In this document: positions 27,779 to 36,108 of the stretch, in pieces | Numbering within the stretch: the first letter of the stretch is position 1 | How the letters are laid out: each line of letters begins with the position of its first letter | Position numbers and translations under genes: made by a program | Source of the DNA: an uncultured Acetobacteraceae bacterium | GTDB taxonomy: Bacteria > Pseudomonadota > Alphaproteobacteria > Acetobacterales > Acetobacteraceae | Assembly (NCBI GenBank): GCA_903900905.1 | Contig: CAIUPC010000381.1 | Location: 1-54,670 of the forward strand | DNA: 54,670 bases | Direction of reading: 5' to 3' | The notes under the pieces: model-generated | Seen by the model: only the letters and a program-made list of their open reading frames with translations | Told to the model about the DNA's origin: nothing | The model's database searches: none

Positions 27779-28884
27779 ATGCGCTCTCTGCTTGCGGGAT
27801 CAATCGCCTGCCTGTTGCTGGCCACCACCGCCAAGGCCGCGCAAGCGGCCACAATCGCCGATTTCATGGTAATGACAGTCTGCGCCAGCCCCGATGATCG
27901 GCCCCTGGCCGGCGTTATTCCCGGCGATACCGCCTGCATCCGCCCCCGCAAGATACGGGCCGGCGAACTACCCCCCTACCAGTTGAATAACTTCGCGGTC
28001 ATCGGCAGCCCCTGCCCGGCCCGGTTGGGCATTATATCCCGCGATAACGTCCCTTTCGTCATGGCGGGCGTTTCCCGTATTGTCAGTTACGATTGGCATA
28101 CAGAACGGTCCGGATGCGCGGCCCGGGCGGCCCCTTCCTTGGAAGCCGCCTCCGTTCAATGGTTCGATGAGAAATTTGGCTATATCCTTGGCGATATCAC
28201 CGCCAATGGAGCCTATAGCTTCGACTCCCGGCCTCTTTGCTCCCAGGACAGCACTGACGCTTCACGCTTTGCCCGCGGCTGGGTCATCGGCCCGCCACGC
28301 TGCCGCCGCTTCGCCAGCCCGGCTACATCATGCTGGAGGGTACGATCTCCCGCGGCCAGCCGACAAGCCTGTTCGGCCGTTGTCCGAGTGGTGGGCAACG
28401 ATACCTGACCACCTGGGTCATGGACAGCGTGGCATATACCAGCGGCAAGGCGCTGGTTTCGCTGATCTCAGATCATTACAGCCTGAGCGACCCGGCCGGA
28501 GTCTCTCCGGGCACAGCACAGCAGATGGAGCGCACATATTGGACGCAGGCGTTTGGTTTTACCCGATGGGAGAAATGGGCCCGCGCTGACTGGATCGGCG
28601 GCGCGGATACTTCCGCGGCACTGTCCCGCCAGTTGATGTCTGAACATGCCTGCAGCACGCCCCCAACGCTTCCGCCCCGGATTGCCCCCGGACTGGAAAT
28701 GGGCCCGGTCGCAGCTGATGCCACGTTCAGTCAGATCGCGCGCGATCCGCGCAATGGGGCACAGAACGTCTGGTACATGGTGCGCTGCCTTGATTACACC
28801 AACCTGACCCGCGTCCCGCCAGCCGGCCCCCTGGCTTTACCGGACGGCTACGCCGGCTGGTGGACCAACCGGCCGCCATCCTGA
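27779..28884 (+). pseudogene. frameshifted paralog of the secreted protein 23328..24563
   Basis: 5' part in frame 2 (MRSLLAGSIACLLLATTAKAAQAATIADFMVMTVC...SRFARGWVIG), 3' part in frame 1 (LPPLRQPGYIMLEGT...MERTYWTQAFGFTRWEKWARAD). Both parts match consecutive segments of 23328..24563; shift near 28285-28300. Confidence 0.7.
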
Positions 28885-30881
28885 ACGATCGCGAAAGCCC
28901 GTGGCCGCTGGCCCGAGCGATGCCGCTCCACCATCGTCCCGCAAGCTTCATCCAGGCCACGCGCGAACAGGGTGGCGTCGAACAACGGGGCACTCTCCCG
29001 CGCCGCCTCCAACCGAGCCCGGAACGGTGCCAGGCGCTCCGGCTCCCGGGCCAGTGCAAGCGCCAGCGCGGTGTAATCGTCATAGGATCGGGTCACCAAC
29101 TCCGGCAGCCCCACCGCGTGCAGCAGGCTGGCCGCGACCCGGGAAGCAAAACCGCGCCCTTGGCATGTCAGCACCGGCAAGCCAGCCCACAACGAGTCCG
29201 CGCAGGTCGTATGGGCCCCATAGGGCGCTGTATCCAGAAACAGATCGGCGCAGCGGTGCCTGGCGATATGCGCCTCCAGCGTGGCCGGTTCGGCGAAGAT
29301 GAGGCGGCTGGGATCAACACCAGCAGCGCGCGCGGCCTCCCTCAGATTGCCGGGCGCGAGCGGATGGCCGCCGCCGTAGAGCCACAACATACTCCCCGGC
29401 ACCGCGCGCAGCAGGTTCATCCAGACCGCGAACACGTCGGGCGTGATCTTGTAGTTGTGGTTGAAACAGGCGAACACGAAGCCGCTTTCCGGCAAGCCAT
29501 GCGCCGCGCGGCTGACCTGATCCGGCGGTACGGGGCGCAACCGATCATTGGGCTGATAGCTGTGCGGGAGATGGACGATCTGCTCCGACCAGTGCGGCTG
29601 CTCGCTGAACGGCAGTACCACCGCGTCAGCGATCACGTAATCCATCCAGGGCGCGCCCAGCGTGCCCGGATATCCCAGATGGCTGGCTTGCACCGGCGCG
29701 GGTCGGAGTGCCGGGATCTCCGGGCGGGCGCTGTCGGTATAGCCTTTGAGATCGATCAGCAGATCAATGCCATCAGCGGCGATCCGCCGCGCCGACTCGG
29801 GTGCGGGTTCCAGTTCCAATTCGACGAACCGATCGAAGGCCGCAACCACGCGTTGGCGCGTGGCGGAACCATCGTCGCGGCTATGGGAGTACGCGATAAT
29901 TTCGAACCGGTCCCTGTCCTGCCTGGCGAAGGCCTCGGTCATCAGCAGCGCGGTGGCATGCTGATTGAAGTCGGCGGACAGGTATCCGATACGGATGCGC
30001 CCCTCCCCGGTGCGGCGCACCAACGCCGGGCGCGGCATGCTGGCGACATGTGCCGCTACCGCGGCACTGATGCGCCTGCCTAAACGGAGTTGCGCGGCCG
30101 GGTCGTCGTCCTGACAAAGCACGGCATAGGAATCGATCAGACAGGGCGCATCGCGGCGCAACCGCGCGTCCAGCCGCCGCTTGGTCCCGGCACGCGCCGC
30201 CGACCAGTCGCAGACATGCGCGAGGCCCATCGCGGTTTCAGACAGGACCCAGGCGATATCGACGCCCAACCGCTCCGCACGGTCGAAACAATCCAACGCG
30301 TCGCGGTAGCGATACATCCGGCCATAAAGCTGGCCCATCGCCATCAGCAGGGCGGTGTTGTCCGGCTCCCGCCGCAGCAAGGCCGCGTAGGTCGCGAGTG
30401 CTTCATCCCGGCGATCCTGGCTCGCCAGCAGATTGCCGAGGTTGAGCCGCGCCTGCCCATCGCGCGGGTCGAGCTTGATGGCAGTACGATACGCCTCCAC
30501 GGCCGCGACCGGGTCACCCGCCAGCTCCGCGACACGTCCAACCAGGCGATGCACCTCGGCTGAACGAGGGGCGGTGGCCAGCGCCTGGCGCACCCACTCC
30601 CCGGCGGAAGCGAGATCACGCAGATCAAGCGCGAGAGCGGCCAATTCGATCATGCATGGCAGGCCGGCGCCCAGGCCAATGGCACGGCTGAGCATGGCGA
30701 AAGCCGACTGGCTGTCGCCCATGGCGCGGCGCAAGCCCCCCCAGGCCAGCAGGGTCTCGGCGTCATCCGGTTGCGTGTCGAGCAACTGCTGATACAGGGC
30801 TTCGGCTTCCGCCAGCCGGCCTGATTTCGCGCGCGCCCGCGCGGTGCGGAGCGCCGCGGCACGCGCGCCATCGGGCTTCAT
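28848..30881 (-). CDS. TPR protein with GT41 (SPINDLY/O-GlcNAc transferase-like) domain
   Basis: RIRIGYLSADFNQHATALL...LGYPGTLGAPWMDYVIAD...FACFNHNYKITPDVFAVWMNLLRAVPGSMLWL...LDTAPYGAHTTCADSLWAGLPVLTCQGRGFASRVAASLL. Confidence 0.92.
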   Translation of the reverse strand: MKPDGARAAALRTARARAKSGRLAEAEALYQQLLDTQPDDAETLLAWGGLRRAMGDSQSAFAMLSRAIGLGAGLPCMIELAALALDLRDLASAGEWVRQALATAPRSAEVHRLVGRVAELAGDPVAAVEAYRTAIKLDPRDGQARLNLGNLLASQDRRDEALATYAALLRREPDNTALLMAMGQLYGRMYRYRDALDCFDRAERLGVDIAWVLSETAMGLAHVCDWSAARAGTKRRLDARLRRDAPCLIDSYAVLCQDDDPAAQLRLGRRISAAVAAHVASMPRPALVRRTGEGRIRIGYLSADFNQHATALLMTEAFARQDRDRFEIIAYSHSRDDGSATRQRVVAAFDRFVELELEPAPESARRIAADGIDLLIDLKGYTDSARPEIPALRPAPVQASHLGYPGTLGAPWMDYVIADAVVLPFSEQPHWSEQIVHLPHSYQPNDRLRPVPPDQVSRAAHGLPESGFVFACFNHNYKITPDVFAVWMNLLRAVPGSMLWLYGGGHPLAPGNLREAARAAGVDPSRLIFAEPATLEAHIARHRCADLFLDTAPYGAHTTCADSLWAGLPVLTCQGRGFASRVAASLLHAVGLPELVTRSYDDYTALALALAREPERLAPFRARLEAARESAPLFDATLFARGLDEACGTMVERHRSGQRPRAFAIVQDGGRLVHQPA

Positions 30882-31291
30882 TTCGGCGGCTCTTGCCCCG
30901 GGATGAACGCGGCGTCGCGCAGCTTGTCGTCGTAATCCTGCACCAGCGTCTCCAACTCCACCCGCTTGCGGCCGAGCAGCGGCTCATAGCTTTGCAGCAC
31001 CATGGAGAGGAAGTGCTGGTCTTCATAGAGGTGCAGGACCTCTTGCCCGACCTTCAGCATTTGGCCGTTGGCCGTGCGGCACGCGGCGAGTTTATCGCCG
31101 GTGTCCTTAGCGCTGGCGCCGCCTTGCTGCGCCTCCCGCAGCGCTGCCTGGGCCTGACGCAATGCGTCCGCCAGCGCGGCATTCTGCTGGCGGAGCTGGT
31201 CGATTTCCGTGCCGCCCCCCGCGTCCGGCTTTTGGGCATGGGCCGGCGGTAGGAAGGCGATCAGGCATAGGGCGGCAAGTATGGCGCGCAT
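30878..31291 (-). CDS. exported coiled-coil hypothetical protein
   Basis: Signal peptide MRAILAALCLIAFLPPAHAQ then IDQLRQQNAALADALRQAQAALREAQQ; 4-bp overlap with the GT41 gene. Confidence 0.7.
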   Translation of the reverse strand: MRAILAALCLIAFLPPAHAQKPDAGGGTEIDQLRQQNAALADALRQAQAALREAQQGGASAKDTGDKLAACRTANGQMLKVGQEVLHLYEDQHFLSMVLQSYEPLLGRKRVELETLVQDYDDKLRDAAFIPGQEPPK

Positions 31292-31293
31292 GC

Positions 31294-32985
31294 TCAGAAC
31301 TTCGCGTTCAGATCGATCATGATACTATCCACCGAATAGGGCGGGCCGGAAATCGCATTGGTGCTGTACCACCGTGCCGACATCCACAGATCGCGGGCGA
31401 AGGCCAGATTGCCACCCAGCACAAAACCCTGCGCGTTGGTGCCGCCGAGGTGGAATTTCGAATCGGTCAGCGCGTCCAGGACCGCATCGGACTCGATATA
31501 TTTGTATGCGACTGAGACATTCCAGTCCCATGCGGTTTTCAACTCGGGCCGCCCGACCGTGAGCTTAAGGGTCCAGCCGGTATCGCCGCCTACGAACGCA
31601 TTATTTGTGCCGATATTGTTGACCGGCGATTTGCTCGCGGTCTTCCGCCGATCGAACGCCATGTTCATGACGTAGTCGGCGTCAACGACGACATCGACCG
31701 GGTGGAAGCCATAATATGACATCTGCGCGTGGATATCGAGTTCCTGAAACTTCGACGCCAGGCCGTAAAACTGCGGCTGCGCCGTCGTGCTGCTGCCCGG
31801 GGTACTGATATTGCGAACCGGGAACACGGTATTGCCGAACTGAATGAACGGCGCGCGGGTGGTGTCGGTGGTACAGCTGCCGAATGATGTCGGGCCCACG
31901 CAAAGCTGTGATTTGCGGCCCTCGATATTATTGTAACCGAAGAAGCCCATGCCGATCTTGGCCTTCCATTCCTCCTGGAAGCGCCACTCCGCGCCGCCCT
32001 GGACGGCCACCAGCCAGCCATCCTGACTGCTGGTTTTGGCGGCATTGGTCGAGCCGAGGTTGAACGCGGTGTTAAACACCGGAAAACCGCCGAGCGTGAG
32101 AAAACCCTGCACACCGTCAGAATGCCCGAATTTGTTGGCGACCGCGAAGCCGTCGAAATTAAGATCGTCGTCATAGAGCAGATCGGTGGTCCAGAATGGG
32201 TTCGGCATCCGCCCGACCGAGATGGTCGTGTACGAGACCGGTTTCATCTGGATATAAGCGGTGTCCAGCCAGATGGCGTATTTGGAGAAATCGCCCGTCG
32301 CACCCAGAGTTTGATTGGTAGACACAGGGCTGGAATCACTACCGGTGGCGATCCGGATATTGGCAACGGCCCAGTCGGTGATCTGCGCCTCCACCCCCAG
32401 CCTGGCGCGCAGGCGGGTGCGCATGCGGCCCTGGGTGGTGTTCAGCAGCGGCGGCAGCGAGGCGGAATTGGTATCGTAGCCATTGCTGGATCCGTTAATA
32501 CCGTTGAAATCAGGGAATAAATTGTAATTATTGGAGGGAAAATTGTCCCACTGGCCGCGCATGCGCACATCACCGTACACGCGCACGCGTTGGGTCCAGC
32601 CGGGAATCACACTCGGCTCCGCCCAACCCTGATCCTGAGCCTGCTGCAGCACTTGCTGCTTCACTTCGGCCGCTATCTGCTTGCGCACGGATTCCGGCAC
32701 ATAGGTGACACGCACCGTGCCCTGTGGCGCCGGTTTGTCGGTCGCGGTGGAGGCCGCCGCGGCCGGTGCCACGGTCGGTCGCGCACGGGCTTCCGCGCGC
32801 GCCTGATCCAACAAATCCTTCGCCTGGGGCTGAGTCAGGACGCCGTTTTTCACCAGAATCTGGATCAGTTTTTCTGTCACGTCACCGGATGCCGGCTGCG
32901 CCCCGGCCGTGCTCGCGCACAGGCAGGCCGCCAGCGTCAAGGTCGCAGCCGCGGTGGTCCGGCCATTGAATAGCTGCGCGATCAT
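31294..32985 (-). CDS. putative outer-membrane porin
   Basis: Start MIAQLFNGRTTAAATLTLAACLCASTAGAQ; beta-barrel-like body (RVRVYGDVRMRGQWDNF...YIQMKPVSYTTISVGRMPNPFWTTDLLYDDDLNFDGFA) ending in aromatic ...MIDLNAKF. Confidence 0.82.
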   Translation of the reverse strand: MIAQLFNGRTTAAATLTLAACLCASTAGAQPASGDVTEKLIQILVKNGVLTQPQAKDLLDQARAEARARPTVAPAAAASTATDKPAPQGTVRVTYVPESVRKQIAAEVKQQVLQQAQDQGWAEPSVIPGWTQRVRVYGDVRMRGQWDNFPSNNYNLFPDFNGINGSSNGYDTNSASLPPLLNTTQGRMRTRLRARLGVEAQITDWAVANIRIATGSDSSPVSTNQTLGATGDFSKYAIWLDTAYIQMKPVSYTTISVGRMPNPFWTTDLLYDDDLNFDGFAVANKFGHSDGVQGFLTLGGFPVFNTAFNLGSTNAAKTSSQDGWLVAVQGGAEWRFQEEWKAKIGMGFFGYNNIEGRKSQLCVGPTSFGSCTTDTTRAPFIQFGNTVFPVRNISTPGSSTTAQPQFYGLASKFQELDIHAQMSYYGFHPVDVVVDADYVMNMAFDRRKTASKSPVNNIGTNNAFVGGDTGWTLKLTVGRPELKTAWDWNVSVAYKYIESDAVLDALTDSKFHLGGTNAQGFVLGGNLAFARDLWMSARWYSTNAISGPPYSVDSIMIDLNAKF

Positions 32986-32989
32986 CGGT

Positions 32990-33688
32990 TCACCCTGCCC
33001 GCGCCCGAACGCGCAGATTGACCGGCTGTGGCATATCGGATGGCGGCGCCAGGCCCACCCCAACGGCAGCGATCACCCGCTGGATTGCCTGATCCAGCAC
33101 GGGGTCGCCGCTGGTCGAAATTACCTGCACTTTCGTGACCTCTCCGTTCGCGCCCAGCCAAATCCGTAGATTCAGGTAATATTTGGTGTTGCGTGTCTTG
33201 TCGTCCCGCTGCAACGCAGCCTCGATCTGCGTTTGGATGCGGCCGGCATAAGCGCCGAACTTGCCACCGCCTCCCCCGCCGCCACCGCCCCCACCACCGA
33301 TCCCGCCACTGCCATTGCCGACCGCCAGACCATAGGCGTTGGCGCCGGCGCCAGCAGCCGCGGTCAGGGGTGCGCCCGCGGGTGCCGCTTTCGGCTTGTC
33401 GGCCGGCTTGTTCTCCATCGGCTTGGATTGCGGCGTTGGATCGTTCTTCTGCTCCGGTTGCTTCACCGGGTCCGGTTCGGGCTGCTTTTTCGGGGGCGGC
33501 GGGGGCGGCGGTGGGGGCGGCAACACGACCCGCATGGTCTGTTGTTGCGGTTTCGCCGGCGCCTTGCCGCCCGAGAACACCGCGATCGCCAGGACAATCA
33601 TGCCAAGACCGAGAACACCGCCCAGCGCCCAAAGCCACCAGCGTTGCTTGCGGTCGTCTTCCTGATCGTCGTGATCGCCGTCTTCCAT
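32990..33688 (-). CDS. TonB-family energy transducer
   Basis: Single N-terminal TM; polyproline, charged and polyglycine linker; C-terminal TonB fold YLNLRIWLGANGEVTKVQVISTSGDPVLDQAIQRVI. Confidence 0.83.
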   Translation of the reverse strand: MEDGDHDDQEDDRKQRWWLWALGGVLGLGMIVLAIAVFSGGKAPAKPQQQTMRVVLPPPPPPPPPPKKQPEPDPVKQPEQKNDPTPQSKPMENKPADKPKAAPAGAPLTAAAGAGANAYGLAVGNGSGGIGGGGGGGGGGGGKFGAYAGRIQTQIEAALQRDDKTRNTKYYLNLRIWLGANGEVTKVQVISTSGDPVLDQAIQRVIAAVGVGLAPPSDMPQPVNLRVRARAG

Positions 33689-33709
33689 GCGCATCTGCCT
33701 CACGCACCG

Positions 33710-34117
33710 TCAGGACCCGGGTACCCGGGTGGAGGCGAGGCCAATGGAGCCGATACCCACACGCGAACACAGGTCGAGCACAATCATGATGCGGTCGTAT
33801 TGCACCGCGCGATCACCCTTCAGGATGACCGGCAAATCCGGGATATTCGCCTTGGCATCGCGCAACCGCAGTTCCAGATCGGGCAGCGACACCGGCACCG
33901 TATCCAGGAATACCTGACCCTGATCGGAAATACTGATCACCTTGGTCTTTGGCACCGCCAGGCTGGCCGACGCACTGGCCTTCGGCAGATCGACTTTCAC
34001 ACCCGACACGGAAGCGGTGGTCATGATGATAAAAATCACCACCAGCACATAAGCGAGATCGAGCATCGGGGTGATGTTGATCTCGTCGTAGGCTTTGTCC
34101 TCCTCACCGACTTTCAT
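33710..34117 (-). CDS. ExbD/TolR-family biopolymer transport protein
   Basis: DEINITPMLDLAYVLVVIFIIMTTASVSGVKVDLPKA; ...VILKGDRAVQYDRIMIVLDLC. Confidence 0.92.
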   Translation of the reverse strand: MKVGEEDKAYDEINITPMLDLAYVLVVIFIIMTTASVSGVKVDLPKASASASLAVPKTKVISISDQGQVFLDTVPVSLPDLELRLRDAKANIPDLPVILKGDRAVQYDRIMIVLDLCSRVGIGSIGLASTRVPGS

Positions 34118-36108
34118 CGCGGGCTCCTGTTCCTGGGCGCCGGGCGGGGCGGAATTGTCGCACCACCCGCTGACGCGGCGGCGCGCGCGGCACGGCGTTC
34201 GGCGGCAGCGGCGGCAAGGTCAGCGCCGGCGGAGGCGGCTTTGGGCAGGCTCGCTATGGGCACCGGTGCCTCGGGCACGTAGGTATCTTCGACGCTCGCG
34301 GCTTCCGGCTCGATCGGCCGCGTGCGCATCAACGCCCGCGCCTCGCCCATCCGGGCAATCGTCTCGTTACAGAACGCGCCCATGTCACCGGTCGCACCCT
34401 TGATGCGGATCAGCAAATAGTTGTAGGCAAACATGGCGGGAATAGCAACGAACATACCAGCGGCGGTCGCCAGCAACGCGGCGGCGATGCCGGGCGCGAT
34501 GGCGTTAATGTTCACGTCACCAGCCGCGGCGATCGAGGCGAAGGTGATCATCACGCCGATAACCGTGCCAAGCAAACCAATGAAGGGGCCGCCGGAAATG
34601 GCGATGGTCAGCATCACCATCAAATTGCTCAGCATGTGCTGCTCATGCGCCAGGCCGGTTTCCATCGCCGCCTGAATCGCGGTCAGCGATTGCGGGGAGA
34701 ACGAACCTCCCGGCTGCAACCGGCCAGCATTCAACCGCTGCTCCATCTCCCGCACCGCGATGCGGGTCAGGCGTTGCAGGCCGGAGTTCCGTTTGATGCG
34801 GGAATTATTGGCCGCGATCTGGTTCAGCACCGCGATGTGGTCGCCATTCGCCGCTTCCAGCAGCTTCTCATATTCGGTTAAGAACGCCCTGTTACCGACA
34901 CCCAGCCGATTCAGGTACGTGGTCTTGGCATACATCACATACCAGCTGGCAAAGGCGACGATCGCCAGCAAGCCAATCACCACCCAGGCGTCGATCGTAA
35001 CCGACCGCAAAATCACCGTCATGAAGCCGGGGGCGTCGGAATTGCCCTGCTCGGCGTTCTCGAAATGGATCAGTTTGCCATCGGGGCCTTCCGAGGCGAC
35101 GCTCGCCTGCAAGGCACCCACCGGCCGCGCGATCTTGGAAATGCGGAATTCGTCGATCAGACCGACATAGCGCGGGGAGCCGGCAGCCTCCGCACCGCCC
35201 AGGACCGGCTGGCCACTGATCGCCGGCAACGAGCCAGCGCCCTCACCAACCGGCTGACCATCCACGAACAGCGATATCTTATCGGTGACCTCAACCGCGA
35301 TATGGTGCCAGCCCTGGGCCGGCAACGCCGTGGTCGCACGCACCCGCTTGGTGCCGGCCGGGCCATCGATCTGGGCGTATAGCGCACCTTGCTCCAGGCC
35401 GATGGTCAGGGCGTTGCCGCCCTCCCGATCGCTGAACAGGATTGATGTCAGCGCGGCGGGGTCCGGCTGGGCCCACATCGACACCGTCATCGCCTGCCCT
35501 TCCGGTATAGCAAGGGCGGGGTTTTTCGAAATGCGTAACAAAGGCTTTTCGCGGTCGAGCTTCGTGCCGTAGCCGATCATACCGGCTTCATCACGGGTCG
35601 CCGCGGTCAGCGCGTTGATGCCAAAGCCCGTGGTGTCTTTGGGCAGGCCGTTTTCTTCGCTGAAGTGGTAGACCAGCAGCGTATCGGGATCGAATGTGCC
35701 GCGGGGATCGCTGCCATCGGCGGCGTTGGCATTGCCCCAATAGACAAAGAACGGCGCGACGGTGCCGGGCGCCATGTCGGGCAGATCCACCCAGACCAGC
35801 GCGACCTGATCCTTCTGGCTGAATTTCTCGACATGATAGTGCAGCGGCGTTTTGTCATCGCCGCTGATCATGCGCAGATCGCCACCATCCTCCCGCGTGC
35901 CGCTGAAGTCGAAATTGCCGGCATGCAGACGAACCAGCACCGGCGCGCGGCCGATAGGCTCGGTGATATTGGCGGCGGTTGGGCTGGCATCAGCGGTGAT
36001 TTTCATCCGCATCGCCCAGTCTTTGTTCCACCACGCTTGCGCGCCCGTGGGCGAAAGCAACAGTGCCAGCAGCAAAAGGCCGAACAGCCGGGAAAGGACG
36101 CGTGCCAT
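34114..36108 (-). CDS. DUF2341 - LamG/concanavalin-like - MotA/TolQ/ExbB proton-channel fusion
   Basis: Signal peptide; WWNKDWAMRMKITADAS...VWVDLPDMAPGTVAPFFVYWGNANAADGSDPRGTFD (DUF2341); LamG-like MTVSMWAQPDP...GWHHIAVEVTDKISLFVDGQPVG...RYVGLIDEFRISKIAR; C-terminal ISGGPFIGLLGTVIGVMITFASIAAAGDVNINAIAPGIAAALLATAAGMFVAIPAMFAYNYL. Confidence 0.9.
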   Translation of the reverse strand: MARVLSRLFGLLLLALLLSPTGAQAWWNKDWAMRMKITADASPTAANITEPIGRAPVLVRLHAGNFDFSGTREDGGDLRMISGDDKTPLHYHVEKFSQKDQVALVWVDLPDMAPGTVAPFFVYWGNANAADGSDPRGTFDPDTLLVYHFSEENGLPKDTTGFGINALTAATRDEAGMIGYGTKLDREKPLLRISKNPALAIPEGQAMTVSMWAQPDPAALTSILFSDREGGNALTIGLEQGALYAQIDGPAGTKRVRATTALPAQGWHHIAVEVTDKISLFVDGQPVGEGAGSLPAISGQPVLGGAEAAGSPRYVGLIDEFRISKIARPVGALQASVASEGPDGKLIHFENAEQGNSDAPGFMTVILRSVTIDAWVVIGLLAIVAFASWYVMYAKTTYLNRLGVGNRAFLTEYEKLLEAANGDHIAVLNQIAANNSRIKRNSGLQRLTRIAVREMEQRLNAGRLQPGGSFSPQSLTAIQAAMETGLAHEQHMLSNLMVMLTIAISGGPFIGLLGTVIGVMITFASIAAAGDVNINAIAPGIAAALLATAAGMFVAIPAMFAYNYLLIRIKGATGDMGAFCNETIARMGEARALMRTRPIEPEAASVEDTYVPEAPVPIASLPKAASAGADLAAAAAERRAARAAASAGGATIPPRPAPRNRSPR

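Noticed and set aside
28285-28330. Programmed ribosomal frameshift in 27779-28884
   Set aside because: No slippery heptamer or clear stimulatory structure; the intact paralog 23328-24563 encodes the same product in one frame, so mutation or error is simpler.
33240-33530. Polyglycine and polyproline runs as a separate repeat locus
   Set aside because: Explained as the flexible periplasm-spanning linker of the TonB-like protein (PPPPPPPPPPKKQPEPDP...GGGGGGGGGGGGKFG).
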